Origin: Enoplolaimus lenunculus
Taxonomy: Eukaryota; Nematoda; Enoplea; Enoplida; Thoracostomopsidae
Direction of reading: 5' to 3'
DNA length: 64,000 nucleotides
Assembly (NCBI GenBank): GCA_030248215.1
Contig: JASANG010003349.1
Location: forward strand, 56,621-120,620
How positions within the stretch are numbered: position 1 is the first letter of the stretch; each line of letters opens with the position of its first letter. A program made the translations under genes and the position numbers. The notes under the pieces were generated by a model that worked only from the letters and a program-made list of their open reading frames with translations, was not told the origin of the DNA and ran no database searches. Below, one piece after another: positions 23,701 to 38,700 of this stretch.

Positions 23701-26700
23701 CACCTTTCCACCCCCGAGCACAATATATTGACGTTTAAAAGTTATTCGGCTGGCATTGCGTTGATATTCTGGAACAAATTATAGATATATCTTAAATTTG
23801 AAACATATAACATTCGGATTTGGATTCTGCAAATTAGCAATGGATTCTGATTTGGTCAGGTCGTGGATTCGGCGCCACCATGCTGAACAGGTGATTTGCG
23901 TCATGAGGTGCACCGTTGCAGCTGAGGCGTTAATACACGACTTTCTCGCCGTGGATATGTTACAGGTCTTTGCGGATGCTGCGCTTACGCCAAGCCCTTT
24001 GCATGTGGTGGTGGCAGGGATTGTCATCTCGATAACACGATGGCAGATACTACTTTGACAACAGCATATTGTGATTCCGTACAGGGAAGACCTTCGTCTC
24101 GTGGTGCAGATGTTCTGGGTCTGACATCAAGTGACAGCCGGTGATACGTAGTTCTTAATACACCGTTCTGTGTTGTTTGCAACTCATTCCAGTGAGACTC
24201 GCCGAGTTGTTGTGACCAGATAGAACTGCATAATTCAGGGTAGGCCTGCTGATTGTCTTGTATATCATCAAGAGCACTTGCTTGATTTGACCCCACGAAT
24301 TGCCTGACAGGCGCAATAGGATGTTGTTTCTTAACGCGGATTTTCCCCGTTTTTCTTTGGCGTGGGCTGTCAAGGTTAACATGTTATCAGAAGTGTCTCC
24401 AAATACTTTTTTTTCGTTTTGCTGGTTGGAAACAGCTTGCCGTTGATACGAACATCCAACTTGTTGATTTTGGTTGTGGATGTAGTGAAAATAGTTTCCA
24501 TGGACTTTTCGGTGTTCGATTGCAGGTGGCACTCGGTGACCAGTTGTTGAGGTTGGTCAGGTAATTGTTCAGGCTGTTGTAAAGTGATTGAATGGCGGCC
24601 TGATGTAAGCACAGTACATTCGTCCGCATAGGTCACGAGCGTTTGATGTATGACGGTGGTTGAGGGAGCTGTGACGGACACTGGTTAAACAAAATTAGCA
24701 TGTGAGTCAGGGTGCAAAGAAATAATACTAAATTATGCAACGTATCACAACAAGTAAGATAAAATTAAAATTTCCAAATTCTGATTCCGATTGATTGTGC
24801 AATCGGAATAAAAATCGTAACTCGTTTTGAATTGGAATTGTAATCGGAATCAGAATTCCGGTTGCACCCTGACGTGAGTAATTCGCGTATGATACCGCAC
24901 GTTGACCGGACGTGATGAAAAATTTAGCGTCACCCTATTTGTTAGCTAGTGACGAAGCATCACACGGTTGAGTATGCGGTTCATTATTCTTTGATTTGAG
25001 ATTGAGTTTGAGTGAACATGTTCCATTTGATTTTCTTAAGAAACTTAATTTTGGAATTTAAAGTATGAGATGAGTTTGCAATTGGAACATCTGTTGAGCA
25101 GGATGCTTTGATAGTAAAAATGCAGTTGCATTAAAGTTCGAGCTATTGCTTATGTTTACTTGTTGTGGAGCACGAGTGTTTCGTTGATTCCGTGACACGA
25201 ATAAAGCTTTGAATGGGTATTCCTAAACCTAAGCATAGAAATGTAGTCTATATACTAGCATGCTCTTTTACGAACCCAACAGAAACAGGGATGGCCCTAA
25301 AAGTAACATGAGCCTTATATTTTAACGCCTTCGTGGAACCAAACAGTATGCTTGTTATATACAAACACGACAGCACCACCTAAAATGAAATGGTATTTCG
25401 AGCACTCGTTTATGACTATACGTACTCGGGTTACAATAGATCCAGCGTGCAAAGCGGAACTAAAGTTTCCCGGAATCGAAACAGAAAATTTACACCTGAA
25501 TCGGAACTAAATTTTCTTAGACACCGAGTTTTATTATGTAATCAGCATGCGCTTAGTGAATCTTTTTCAGAGTGCATGTTACTCATGGTTCTATAATAAT
25601 TTAGATGTCACATGTACAAAATGCAAGGTGAGACCTGATATTACTGGCTTCTCCACAGCGGGGGGGAGCCCCAGCACTTTTCGAAATTTTCATTTTCCCC
25701 CGGCGAAAATATTGCCGCCCCCAGGAAAGGCCCCCCGGCGAACTTTCGGCCGCCCCCCAGCAAATTTTTTGCTGGGGGCCCCCAGGACTTTTCTAGGTCA
25801 AAAATTTTCAATGTTAAAACGTAAAGACCTGGACTTCTTTTGAGGCGGACATTCGGCAAAATATGATTTTATATTACGCTGAGTACTCATAAATTTTAAT
25901 AGCGTTATAAATACCCGTAGTAAGTAATACAATTCAATAATGAACTGAAAATAGCACAATTATATAAAGACGGTTTCAGGGCACACAGCATTCGAAAGTA
26001 TCCTGCAGCAGCAAGTTCAACCCGCCTGAGCCTTATGATAAACTGAAGCTGTGACTAATATTCAAAATATATATTAATCACAGTTTCAATTATAGATTAT
26101 CTATATTTTATATAATTGTGCTTCTTTCAACTTCTGGTTAAGTTGTCAGTATATACGTAATATTAGTTAAAATTATTGTTATTAGCGTTTGCGAGAACTT
26201 TTTGTCATGTTGAGCGATGAGTAATCTTAAGTTGAGTTGGAAATACGGTCTAGAATGAAAAAATGGTCCAAAAAGTCGGTTTGCAAAATTTTAAGCCTGC
26301 CCCCCAGGACCCCCCAGATCATCTGGCCCCCCCAGGAAAACTGCCCCCCAGCAAAATCAGCTGCCCCCGGGAAACTCCTGGGACCCCACAGGAAACGCCC
26401 GCGGCGGAAATTTTCAAGCTGTGGAGAAGCCAGCCCGTTAATAATAAATTATTTTTGTTCAGGTGGAAGTTATGCTGGGAACATGTATCAAGGCGAATGC
26501 ACTCACTTAATTGCACTAAATCCACATTGTAAGTTATGAGCTCGAAAATTATTTGAGCATGTGACTTGTGGGGAGCTGATATGCTGTGCATCTGGTTCGT
26601 ATTTAATGGTTTAAAGACTCAAAGTTAACGAAGTTTTAGGAAATACGTTGGATTTAAAAAGGTTTTGGGATATGTTGTTCTACTAGAGTTTAAGTTCAAG

Positions 26701-29700
26701 GTTTTCTGGTTTTGCTTAGATGACATGTTCTCTTAGCAATACACGGTCCTGATTAGTGGTTGCTAAATGCAAATACCAAAGTTTTGGTACATTTTAGATA
26801 CAATTCTGGAATGTTAATTATAGCTGAGAAGTATAAAGTCGCAAAAGCGTGGAATGTACTTACAGTGAACTATGATTGGTTGACCGCTTCAGTTGCATCT
26901 GGATATTGTGAAGACGCAACAAAATATCCAGTGGCTCGCGGACAAAAGACTTCGACTCCAACTAGATCAGGGGTCGGAAATAAGCCTGGAGGTATGTTGG
27001 TACCACCATTTTATTCATTAGTAGTTATGGCTGCACTGGATGTGCTGTTTTTTTCGTAATACGTGCACTATTTCTTCAACGGTCCAGCCAAGCCTACGGC
27101 GTAGCAAGTTGATTGCCTGTTGTCTCGTCCACGTCATGGAGCTCAGTTCCTGAACCAGCTACAACAACAACCTCAACGAACAATGCCGATTATTACATAT
27201 GCCAATTAATCGGAAGTACCCTTGTTTAGAAGCATTTAATTGGCCCTATAAAAGTGCTGTTGCCTTATTTACGAAAATTTCCGGGTTGCAGCAAGAATCA
27301 ATCGGTAATTACGCTTGAAATTGGTTATTTGTAAGTATGTGCAGATTAGTGACATGGATATATTCGGTACATTAGCGAGTGTCGGCATCGGTACTGCAAA
27401 AAATTGCCGATTATATGTCGATACGTTTTGGTTGGTGAGTTACAAGGCTTTAGTTTCCGCTTGGTGGCGTATTGCACTGCCTCTGATCATAACACGATGT
27501 CTCGCCTTTGTGTCTGAAAAAATGAATGGAAGGAACCGTTCTTATGGTATTATAGTTGTTTACGGTTGATAGTCTTCTCGTTTATGAGTGTGTAACACAG
27601 TGTTACTGACGGTTTTTTAAGTATTATATATTGAAATTGGTGTTAGTGTCGGTTCCGCATCGGCCAAATTTAACAATGAAAATTGGCATCGGCAAAATTT
27701 TTATTGTCGGCTCACCACTAGTTATAGCTGTAAAGGTTCGTTCGGTAGTTTTCTTTCAGAAGTTGATCTTGAATGTTCTGCTATATTGCGAGCATCAACG
27801 GTTCCGAATCCTAATTGGTCGGTGTTAACAGGTACGTATTGTAACGTATTTGCGAGTTCTTGGTATGAGGAAGTTTATCAACCTTGGAACATCAGCTTTA
27901 CCAATTAAGACTGGCTGTAATTTTTTTCAGCCTTGCAGTGAAAACTTGAAATCTGATTTACATATGGTCTACTGTTCATGCAGTAGCCATAATTATTGTG
28001 AAGCTCATTGAGAATTGATTTTATAGACCATCCAGGTGGGGCAGCTGGTGTGACACACGTGGACGAATCTCGGTTTGACCCTGAGCAATCAATCGAAAGC
28101 AGTGCCCGGCGGAGTCCACGTATTAACAAATCTAGAAAAAATGAACGAACAGCAGCAGAAGATTTTAGTCGGCCGGGTATGCCAATGGGACCACCGGCAC
28201 ATATCCCTGAACTGAAATCGGCGCAAACTCCGGTTTCTAGCAAAAAATTTTCCGACAAAGGTATGGTTTTTGCAAGGCCGCGGAGAAAAAAGGGTGTTAG
28301 GGATAACCCACTTAGCCTTTGAGGCTTTTGTTACATGGTTTTAGAAACTTCTACAGTTCGTAACACAAGAAACTCCGCTTCGATATTTGTATTTAACGTT
28401 ACGTAATGCTCCAGTTGAAAAATTCTTGCAGAGATTTCCTATAAATATTAAATATTGCGGTGAAAGCTACATTTATTCATTGTTTGCGTTTTAAACTACC
28501 TTACGATAGTTGAGAAATATTTTGTAAATAATTGTGATGTGGTAAATGTTTACATTTGTAGCTAGGGCACGCTGTGTTTTCGTGAATTATTGATAGTTGT
28601 ATGTAATTGTATTAGATATTACTCAAAACAAAAAGAATAGGAAACAGCTGATAGACAGCGCGTCTCGCCGAGAAGATCCTGTGGATGTGTTGGATAATAA
28701 TGATACAACGATGTCGGCTGTTGATTTTGAAGACCGTGAAAGTCTTACTACAGCTGCTGGCTCGGCAGAAACTCCGATTCAGGTTTGAACTTTAGGCTGA
28801 GGATTGAAATAAATTTTTGAATTGAACCTTGAAAGATAAGGCTCTGGTAAGAACTGCATTCTAGATCCGAAGAGAACGCTACTGGTCGACTCAAAGTTTC
28901 AACTTAACTTTGGCTGGGGGTGGCACCTAGGTGCGAAGCGATAAATAATTGCGATATATGATCACGATGATTTGTAAGCCTTTCTATTTTGGATATGAAA
29001 TAGCGGAATAGATCATTAGTAAGTTTACCGAAAACCCATGAATACCAATGCAATGCCTTGGAACTGGAAGCCATGTAAAATAAGCACATGGCACGGTTAT
29101 CTAAGGAAAAGTGCAACCAACCTTTTGTTTTTGTTTCAGGAATTGGATCTAACAATTACAACATCAGGGAATTTTTTGGACAATTTCAATATTTACATTT
29201 GTGGGTTTAGTGGGCCGCAGCTCGATAAATTGAAGAAAATCGTTAGTGCAGGTATGATGATGTTAACAAATATGGCTGTGGTCGATATGCTAAATTCTTT
29301 TGTAAAGGTTTCATTTGAATTTCTAGGCATCTGTAAATGTTGTTGAGAAATTCTGAAGTGTGAAGCAACCAGGGCTTTAAAACATTAGGTTCTAATATTT
29401 TGCCTACAAAATACCAGTTTCGTTTTGGATGTTCATTTTATATACTGCGGGCACAGAATACGTAATCAAAATTGGCCACGTTCTGTTAAAGGATAAATGG
29501 CAACGTTTGTATCAAATCAAGGGTATAAACGGAACTTGGATTTAGATTAAAGTTCCAACCGCAAAAACCCATTATTGCTGAAATTAGATTGCTTGTAACC
29601 CTAATAATTAGTGAAATATTGCAAAAACGCCTAATTTAGGCTTATCAATTATGCTTATATGCAAATTATCTATTAGCTAACTACTTCATTATCAGATTTA

Positions 29701-32700
29701 GACGTTTCTAAACGATTTATTGAGATTCCTCGCGTCCAAAAACCTTCAGTAACACTAATAATTAATGCGATAATTTAAAGTCATAATTTGGTCTTGTCAA
29801 TTAAACTAATATGCAAATTAGCTATCAGCTAACTATTCAGTTATCGGTTTTGGGGTCTGTAAACAATTTATTCAAATTTCTGGCACCTACAAACCCTTTG
29901 GTCTTGTCAATTAAACTAATATGCAAATTAGCTATCAGCTAACTATTCAGTTATCGGTTTTGGGGTCGGTAAACAATTTATTCAAATTCCTGGCACCTAC
30001 AAACCCTTTAGTGTTGAATTTAGATTGCTTTTAACCAGGGTGCAACCGGAATTACAATTTACCGGAACCGGAACCGGAACCGGAATTTGAAAATTTTACC
30101 GGAACCGGAACCGGAAAGTGAAAAATGCATTTCACCCAAAATTTCATTTTAATCTTATTTTTTGCTCTATTATTTGTGAAATAACCTTAGTCGAACATAG
30201 GTATTTATTTTATTTGTTGTATTTTAGATTTTCATCATCGAATGAAGTGAAATCCACCATTAATGGCTTATATTCGGAGTACAAGTGGCTTTCAAAAGAG
30301 ATTCTTAAAAATTAGCAAAGTTAAGAAAACGGCCAAATTATAATACCGAAATTTTTAAATCCGGTAAAAATTTACCGGAACCGGAAGGTGAAAAAATGCC
30401 GGAACCGGAACCGAAATTCCGGTTGCACCCTGGCTAATACTTATGCAAATTATCTATTAGCTAACTACTCAATTACCGGTTTTAGAGGTTTGTAAACAGT
30501 CTATGCAGGTATCTTTTTTATTGTTTTGGTATGTTACGCTCCGCACTGTATTCTATTGTTAATCTTATTTTATTGATACAGTCTTTGAAACATGTTATAT
30601 GCGCTTTACTCTAAGTTACATGTCACACGGCGAATTTGCTAGCTCACTTTATGAAATATATTGTTTTCGATTCCGATGGAACCCAGTTCGGTTTTGCATT
30701 TTACTTAGTATATTATTTCAGGTGGGGGTATTCGTGTTAGCACGCTTTCATCGTCTGTTACCCATATCATTGTGCCAGCTGCGCAAAATACTCGCAATTT
30801 TGAGCTTCAAAAACTCATTGGGCAACTAAATTCCGCACACTTGACGCCAAACGTAGTATCTTATCGTTGGTTGGTTGCGTCGTTCAAAGCTGGACATTCA
30901 GTAGCCAATGAACGGTATTTGGTACATAGATGGGATGGCGTAGCAGGCAATCAGATTGCAGCAAGCGAAGATTGTAGCGATGAGCAAAGGAAACACGGTT
31001 CGACTATGCCTCCGATTCCTGCTAAACGGTAACTCGCTACGAAGGGCAGAGTGCCTTTACAAACCGTTCGCTGATAAGTACTTAAAACTTGGTAATCTCT
31101 GAATCTTGTTTCACTGACTAAATGGCTACCCAATTTACGGTGGATAATGATCCTAGTTGGTGGTAATTGTATTTTTTCTAATGAAAGCACAGGGAGTTTA
31201 CGAGGGTTTTGGTATGCTGAGACTCTCACTTGTTATTGGTTTGTGTTATGACATAACGCACTGCAAAACTACTGTTATCTGCGCATACGCAACAAATATC
31301 TTTTGTGTTTCAGTTTGCGTAGTAGTTCTGAGATGCGAATAGAAACTTCGAGAGTTAAGAACTTAAATCACAACTCAAATGCAAATAATGTACAAGAAGA
31401 CGACGTACTGAGTCAATATCTAGAAGACATGGAACAAGGCTAGAAAATTTGTTTTGCTTTGAATAAATATTTTTAGATTAACTTGCATAAAGGTATTGTT
31501 ATAGCTGCTGGTCTTGTTGCATTTAAAAGAAAATGAAAATTAAGTCTTTTCCATTGCTTGAAATGTGTTTATGTCTTGAGTCTGTTTTGATCAATTTTAA
31601 AGCCAAATCCGAGTAACGATTGTTTGTTTAACATAGGTTTATGCCAGCGGGGTCAAACTGTGCTGATATCAGGCCACGTGTTAACGGACTGCGGTCAGTA
31701 TTAAGTAATTACTAGTAGTTGGTAATGTTTCAGGAACGGATTCTAGCGAAACGTTAAAGTCAAAATCAGCTGGAAATTCTAACTGCAACGGCTATGAACA
31801 ACACTTACGCGTTGCGCAGGAAACTGCGGTTGCATCGGAACAAGTAAAATAGGATAAATGTGTTATGGAAAATGTCGGTTACTGGGACTATCTATTCTAG
31901 GCAATAAACACAATAGAAATACTCAACAAGAAGAAAAGCTCGATTGGCTACATGAACCAGGAGCAAATCGAGTTTGGGGGCCTTGGTCCAGTGAGGGATC
32001 ACCCCATAGCGAACCACACGCTTGTTGGTAGTTTGTTTGAACAAAGAGTAACGTCGTGTTATCGCTAAATAAGGTATAGCCTGATGTTCATTTATCAACA
32101 GGTCCACAAGTCTGGTTAAACACTTCATCGAACTGTTTCAGTTCAAGTTTTAGTGCCATGAAACTACCGACGAAATTAGATAGGTTGTTCGGAAACATCT
32201 TTAAGAAATTTTGTTTATATAGGTTTTAAAAATCATTTTCTAACAATGCCTAAATATTTCAGATTGAAGACAACTGTAGCCGACAGGGATCACAACAGCA
32301 ACTGCGACGGTCGCAACGGGGCTCGGAGAACCGAGAAAGTGGTGAAGGAACGAAAGTACACTTAGAACAACAAATACGAAACGCGTCCTTACAAGGCCGT
32401 TCTGGCTCGGACACCGAACAGTCGGATCGTGATGTTCTGAGCGGTTTGAGGTTTTTCGTAGGCTACATCGAAGAGGAAACTGATCTTGCCGATATTACTG
32501 ATTTGATTCAAAATACTGGAGGTTGGTTTGCATTGAAGCCAAAACAGTACTAAGAGTGGCAAATTTATGCCGTCTATCATTTGTAGAATATGCTGTGAGG
32601 AGGGGTGGGTTACAGAGTACAACTAGATATCAAACTCCGGTATTCAGCATTGCCAATTATTTATCGCCGAAAAATATAGCATAACTAGCTATTATACCTT

Positions 32701-35700
32701 GGTTTATTACAAAAATCACGATATTTCGCTTCGCTTTTTGGTCGAAATAACAAAAATAAGAACTAGGAATTCCAGCTATTACTAATACAAACAAAACTAT
32801 TACATATTATAACACGTTGTTGTACTAAATTAGAGTGCTTATTTTTTGCTGAAACATGCACTTAAACATAACGGCCAACTGTTCTGTGTTCCCTGACCTA
32901 TATTTTCGAGCAATATCCTATATTTTGCTATATTTTTGAGATCACATATTTGAGTATCAAGGATTTTGAAGTGCAAAAAAATTCTGGGCACAGGCTTGAT
33001 CAACGCAAATAGCGTTTCTACAGACATTATTTTGCCTTTTAAAATGAAAAATACTTTGGTTATATGCAAGGTGCCACCAGAATGACAACCAGAACCGGAA
33101 TTTGAAAAATACCGGAACCGGAAAGTTAAAAAATTACAAAGTTAAAAATACGAGCCATATAATATATCTTTTTTATTTTCTTTTGTGCTATATTAATCTT
33201 AGTTCAAGATAGGTATTTACATAGTCTGCAGTATTTTATACTTTCATAATTCGCGAAAGCGAAATCTGCCGTTGATGGTTTAGTTTCGGTGATTGTTCAT
33301 GCAATCTATTTTATTTGTACCGTCATTTTTAGTAGAATGTTTAGTTTCCATCAACCAAAATATAACTTGTAAACCAGACGACCAGATAAACATAAAATAT
33401 CCTTCTGTCTGATACGGCGTTTAAGAAAAGTTCACAGAGGTGTGAAACAGCTAAAGCTTAGTATTTGAAAATTTTTCAGCTCGAAGCGAATGTGTTTGCA
33501 GTTTATGTGGTTGAACACTGATGGGGCCATTCATTCTCTCGTACCCCTTTTCACCATATATTTGATACCTGGTTAACGTTTTCCTTTCGAGATTTGGTTT
33601 CCTGGTGTAGTGTATTAATGTCTTAAAAACATTATATATTATTTCATTTCAGGTTTGTAGTCTTATGCATAAAACGGAAATAACATCTGTTTTACCTGTT
33701 TAAGGTGAACTTAGTTTTTAAAATTTTACAGTTCTCATTGTATGTTTGTTTAGGAGCCGTAGTGCGAAATGTTCTTGCGGCTGATTACTCTGTTGTTCCT
33801 ATGATAGTTGCAGAACCACAGATAGGATACAATGGAGCCAAAGTTGTTCAAGTGACTGAAGTTTGGTTGGTATGTAGCTGTTTTAATTATAATGGTGCTC
33901 CCCGTAAATTGCAGCATTTTTGTATACAAATTGGATAAGCAACACGTATAGCGCTACCCTTAATAGAAATTTTACTTGACGGTAATCACATAACGATAGT
34001 GGCGTGGTTTAATTTTTTTCGCAGTTGTAATTTGGTTTTATCGCAATAAAAGTCGTGGCTGGATTGTAATGACAACCATTCATCTGACCTCTAACATACG
34101 TCTATTTTGGATTTTTTTCTTAGAACAGACGTAATTTAAAAATAAGCGTTTCTATAATATGACCAGTTTTTATTTGAGTTAGTTACCACTGCTAAATGGA
34201 TGAGTACTGTTGCTCTTCGTCATTTTACCAGGTCTGCTTTTTCAGTACGATTCTGTCGAAATTGGACAGTTGCAGCCGATAGACGCGTGTCCTTTATACC
34301 GACAAATAGTTGTTTTAAATCAAAATATTCTGACTGGAATGGTGTTGTCGATTACACAGTTTAAGTCATGCACAAGAAGCGCTATAGAAAGTCTGGCCAA
34401 ATACTTGGGTGCTGAGTGAGTTTGTGGCCGCCAGGTGTAATATAACTTTTTAGTGGTTGTAGCGTACTTTTTACTTTTTGTATTTTCACAGCGGGCTGCA
34501 AGAATTTTTTATTTAGCAAAAATTTATTATGACCGGTGTATTTTAACACTTAGAGAGCTTCAGTAGTGATAGATTGTGAAGGCGTTGAGGTTTGTAAGTT
34601 TAGAGTACAAAATTACTTGCTACGAAGCGACAAGACGTACGGGGGTCAAATGCTCAAACGTTGTACACATTTGATTGCGGAGAAGCCTGAAGGCGAAAAA
34701 TACAACGCTGCTGTGAAATGGAAGACCCCAGTTGTATCTGAGGAGTTAGTTTTCAAGTTGTTGTGCGTCGTTTATTATATTTTGTCATTAGTGCCACAAA
34801 ATCTCTTGTACCACTAGATTGCGAAATTAAGTTTGAAAAGGCTTTCTATTAGCAATGTTTTTCATTATCGTTTGATATGTATGTGAGAGGTAAGCATTGA
34901 AATTTTTTCACAACCCTGTGCGAAGGTGACTTAGTCAAGAGTCGATGTTCCACGCAAATTTTGAAACAGAATCTAGCTGCGTTCTGTTCGCGTCGTGCTC
35001 GCTTTATTATTGTTATATTTGTTTAAGATTTTTATTGCTTTTGTAGTTAAAATTATGTTTTAGTTGGCTGGTACATTGCGCACGGGAAGGTAAAGTCTTG
35101 CCTGAAGAACGCTATTCGGTTGAAGTGGCAGTGGAATGTTAGTAGATCAAAATATCGCTAGTTGGTCTTGTTACAAAGTGAATAGAGGATGGATTTTTAG
35201 TTCTAAAACTTTCTCAAAATAAATGATTACGGTGTATTTATACGGTGTATTTATAATTTTGAGAAGTTATGAAATGGATAATTATGCAAAGATTGGACGC
35301 GTCCTGGGGTCCAGATTTCAGCCTTGGCCCAGATTAGGGGCATCTGCAATAGAGATAGATTTGACATTGTAGTTGTCGATCGATGGTTTCATTAGCAAAG
35401 TATTTATGTTGATAACTTTGACAGTTTTGTTTTAGGTGATGAAACTGAACCAAGTACAAGTTTGACCACTGACCCACGGCTGTGTACAACTCCGAAACCT
35501 TGCACTAGTAGCGGAAGCAATGTCAAACAGCATTCTGGAGGCTCAAATGACGTTGCAACAGTAAAGCCAAGTGCTTCTGTTCAGCTAAACGCTGCTACTA
35601 GTATGGCTGTTAACGAAATGTTGCCAGTAAACAATAGAGTGAAAGTAATGTAACGATTCTGTTCAATTTGTTTTAAGGTGGAGTTCTGTTGCAATGGTCT

Positions 35701-38700
35701 GGTTTTCTTTCCTTAGGCTTTGTATGAATTGGGTATTACAGTCGCAGTCTGTGTTGTACTCTGTTGATAGCAGTTGCGTAAGTTTGGAAATAACTAAGTA
35801 TGTGTTACTGTGTTCCTTTTTGATATGAGATCCATAAATTCGGACTTTAGGTTGAAGATCGATACATAGGTTAACGGAATCTCATTCTTGGTGTACTGTG
35901 CTGGGTCTCTAGGTTTTTAACTGCTGAACAACAAATTGTGAACCATGATTGTGAACCATGGTTTCAGGCATTGCGTCGAAGTTGCACACTAAGTGCACAA
36001 CACCATCGTCAGGTTTCAAACGGCGGACCTGTGTCTTCCACTTCTGGTGAAAGCGTGATGGATGTTAGCGTAACTACACCGACAAAGTTTCTAGACCCAG
36101 ATCGCTCGTTTCATGCTGCGTTTGACATGAAAGTCATGCATTCTGGGTTAGAAACGCCGGATATGGCTGTTGGGATAAAGCCTTTGAGTCCGGCAAGTTT
36201 GGGAAGCAAAGTTGAAACTTTTTATGAGAATGTTAAAAGATGTTGTATACTTGGCAAGAGGTTTTGAAGACAAGTCGTTTTGAGCGTTGGTTGGGAATAT
36301 TGGGTGTGTGGGAAGGGCGTATAGCGAAAGATATTTGTCAAAATGCACAAAACGAGGCAGGATGTCCAACGTTTACCCCGAATGTTTATCCACAGACGGA
36401 TGTGTAGAGAGACGTTCGTAGCGTAACCAGAATTTTGGAAAAGATTTTACATTTTGTGAAAGTTTCGAAGAGTAGCTTTTTGTGTTATAAACCGAAAAAT
36501 GGCGTAAAGCTAACAACCTTATACAAAAATCCCAAAACGGTTTGGCGTGTAATAACCATTCTCACAGTTATGTTGTTTATCTAAATACATCAATTTCAAC
36601 CGAAAATTGATTGTGTTTAATTGCAGACAATTTCGGATCGTATTGTCAGAGGCATCACAAAGTTGAACGAACGATTCACTGTCGACCAGGAAACCGTTGA
36701 TGCAGGCCAAGCTCAGTGCTCAGCTGGAGTTGAAATGACTCCGATTTCTTCGAAAATTGAGAGAGTAAATAATCCAGATTGTGGGCAGGTAATATGAGTT
36801 AGGCTTATATGATGGGTTTTAGTTGATATTCTATACGTTGTTTGCAATATTTGTGCTGACAGTGACACAAACACTTCAATAACTCGATGTTGGCAATAAT
36901 GATCCAAGTTCCAAAACGTTTTCGTAATATTAACAATAAGATATAATCTTGTGTAAGGTACGTGAGGATATAATCTTATGTAAGGTACGTGAGGATCTAA
37001 CAGCTTTTGTTGTATTATTAACAAAATTATGGTGAACGATTCGTTATTGGTTTACATATGTTATCATACAACCGTATAATATGAATTGGTAATATTCATT
37101 CATAGTTTTTGTCCTCGGTTTGGTAAAGTGTCTTAAAGTCAAAATTATTTGTGCTCGATAGGAAACCGATATTAAATTTATCACACTTCCTTTTGTTAGG
37201 CTATCACGGATAACGCCGGTCGTTCGCACACCACAGCTTCTAATAATGCAGGCGCCACTCCTCAAAGAAAAGGTCCACTGACTGGCTGTGTCATTGTGGT
37301 CAGTAAAAAATTATCAGGTTAGTAAACTGGTTTATTTCTTAGAAGACATCAGAGGCGGAAGTACCGAATCTGGACCCCTTAGGAATTTAACAAAAAGTGG
37401 CCTATCCTTTAGATCTCGACGAGCTGGGTCTAACTGTCCTACTTTTGTGGCTGCATGACCAACAGTCAAAAGTATGGCCGTCGAAATTATAGTGCAAACA
37501 TGTACAGATTGGAAGAGAATGTATCTATCATTCACATGTTCGTATTTATTCGTTATACAAATTTGGTTGGTGTATGTTTTATATAGTGGAAGGTTAACGT
37601 TTAAAGGCCATAACTTTTGAACTGGGTGTCCTGTAGCCTTAAAAAGGGTACCGCTGAAATCAGCTCGCTGAAATCTGTAAAATAAACTGTTTTTCATTAT
37701 ATTCCTGGGGTCCATATTCCGTACCTTTGCCGACATCATGCGCATGATGCAAATAAGCTAATAAATAGGTCTTTTGAACATTAATTGTTGTTCAAATAAG
37801 AATTGTTAGTGTAAAATGGCTTGTCTGTGTTCTGGCTATTCCAATTGTTTAAAATTTGATGTCGTTGTGCGGTTCAAACAAAACCATAAATCGGAAATAA
37901 GCTGGTGATTATTAACAGGTTCAATGAAATTGAAGTTAAAAAAACTTGCACCGTGAGTAAATATGACCAATTGCTATATTGTGTTGATCTTTTTAGGCCA
38001 ACAACAGGCTTTGCATCAACGCATTTTAAAGCTTGGCGGTGACTACAGATGGAAGTTTGAAGCGGCGTGTACACATTTTGTTTTTAATGTAAATTTTTTT
38101 CTTGGTTTATTTGTATAAGATACCATGCGCCGTTCGTTGATTGATGCGTGTTTATAGTACAGCTGTCCCGGGGCTATGATTATTGTTTGCTATAACCAGT
38201 CGTAGTGGGACTACATTTATTGAGCGAAGCTCGAACACACGTAAGCAATTAAGGTAATATGCAAATTAGTTATTAGCTAACTATTCAATTATAGGTTTTG
38301 GAGGTTTGTAAGCAATCTCCTCAGATTCCTCGCACCCAAAAACCCTTCAGCCAACCTAATAATTATTGAAATAATTTAAAAAGTCCTAATTTTGTCTTGT
38401 CAATTAAGTTAATATGCAAATTAGCTATTAGCTAACTATTCAGTTATAGGTTTTGGAGGTTTGTAAACAATTTTTTCAGATTCCTCGCACCCAAAAACCT
38501 TCAGTAAACCCTAATAATTATTGAAATAATATAAAAAGTCCTAGTTTTGTCTTGTCAATTAAGCTAATATGCAAATTAGCTATTAGCTAACTATTCAATT
38601 ATCGGTTTTCGATGTTTGTAAACAATTTATTCAAATTCCTCGCACCTAAAACCCTTTAGTGCTGAAATTATATTGCTTTTCACCTTGATAATTAGTGAAA

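Noticed and set aside
34210-34245. Earlier acceptor for TopBP1 exon 17 (AG at 34231-34232)
   Set aside because: It gives a stop in the required phase; the acceptor TTTTTCAG at 34245 joins VTEVWL to YDSVEIG in frame.
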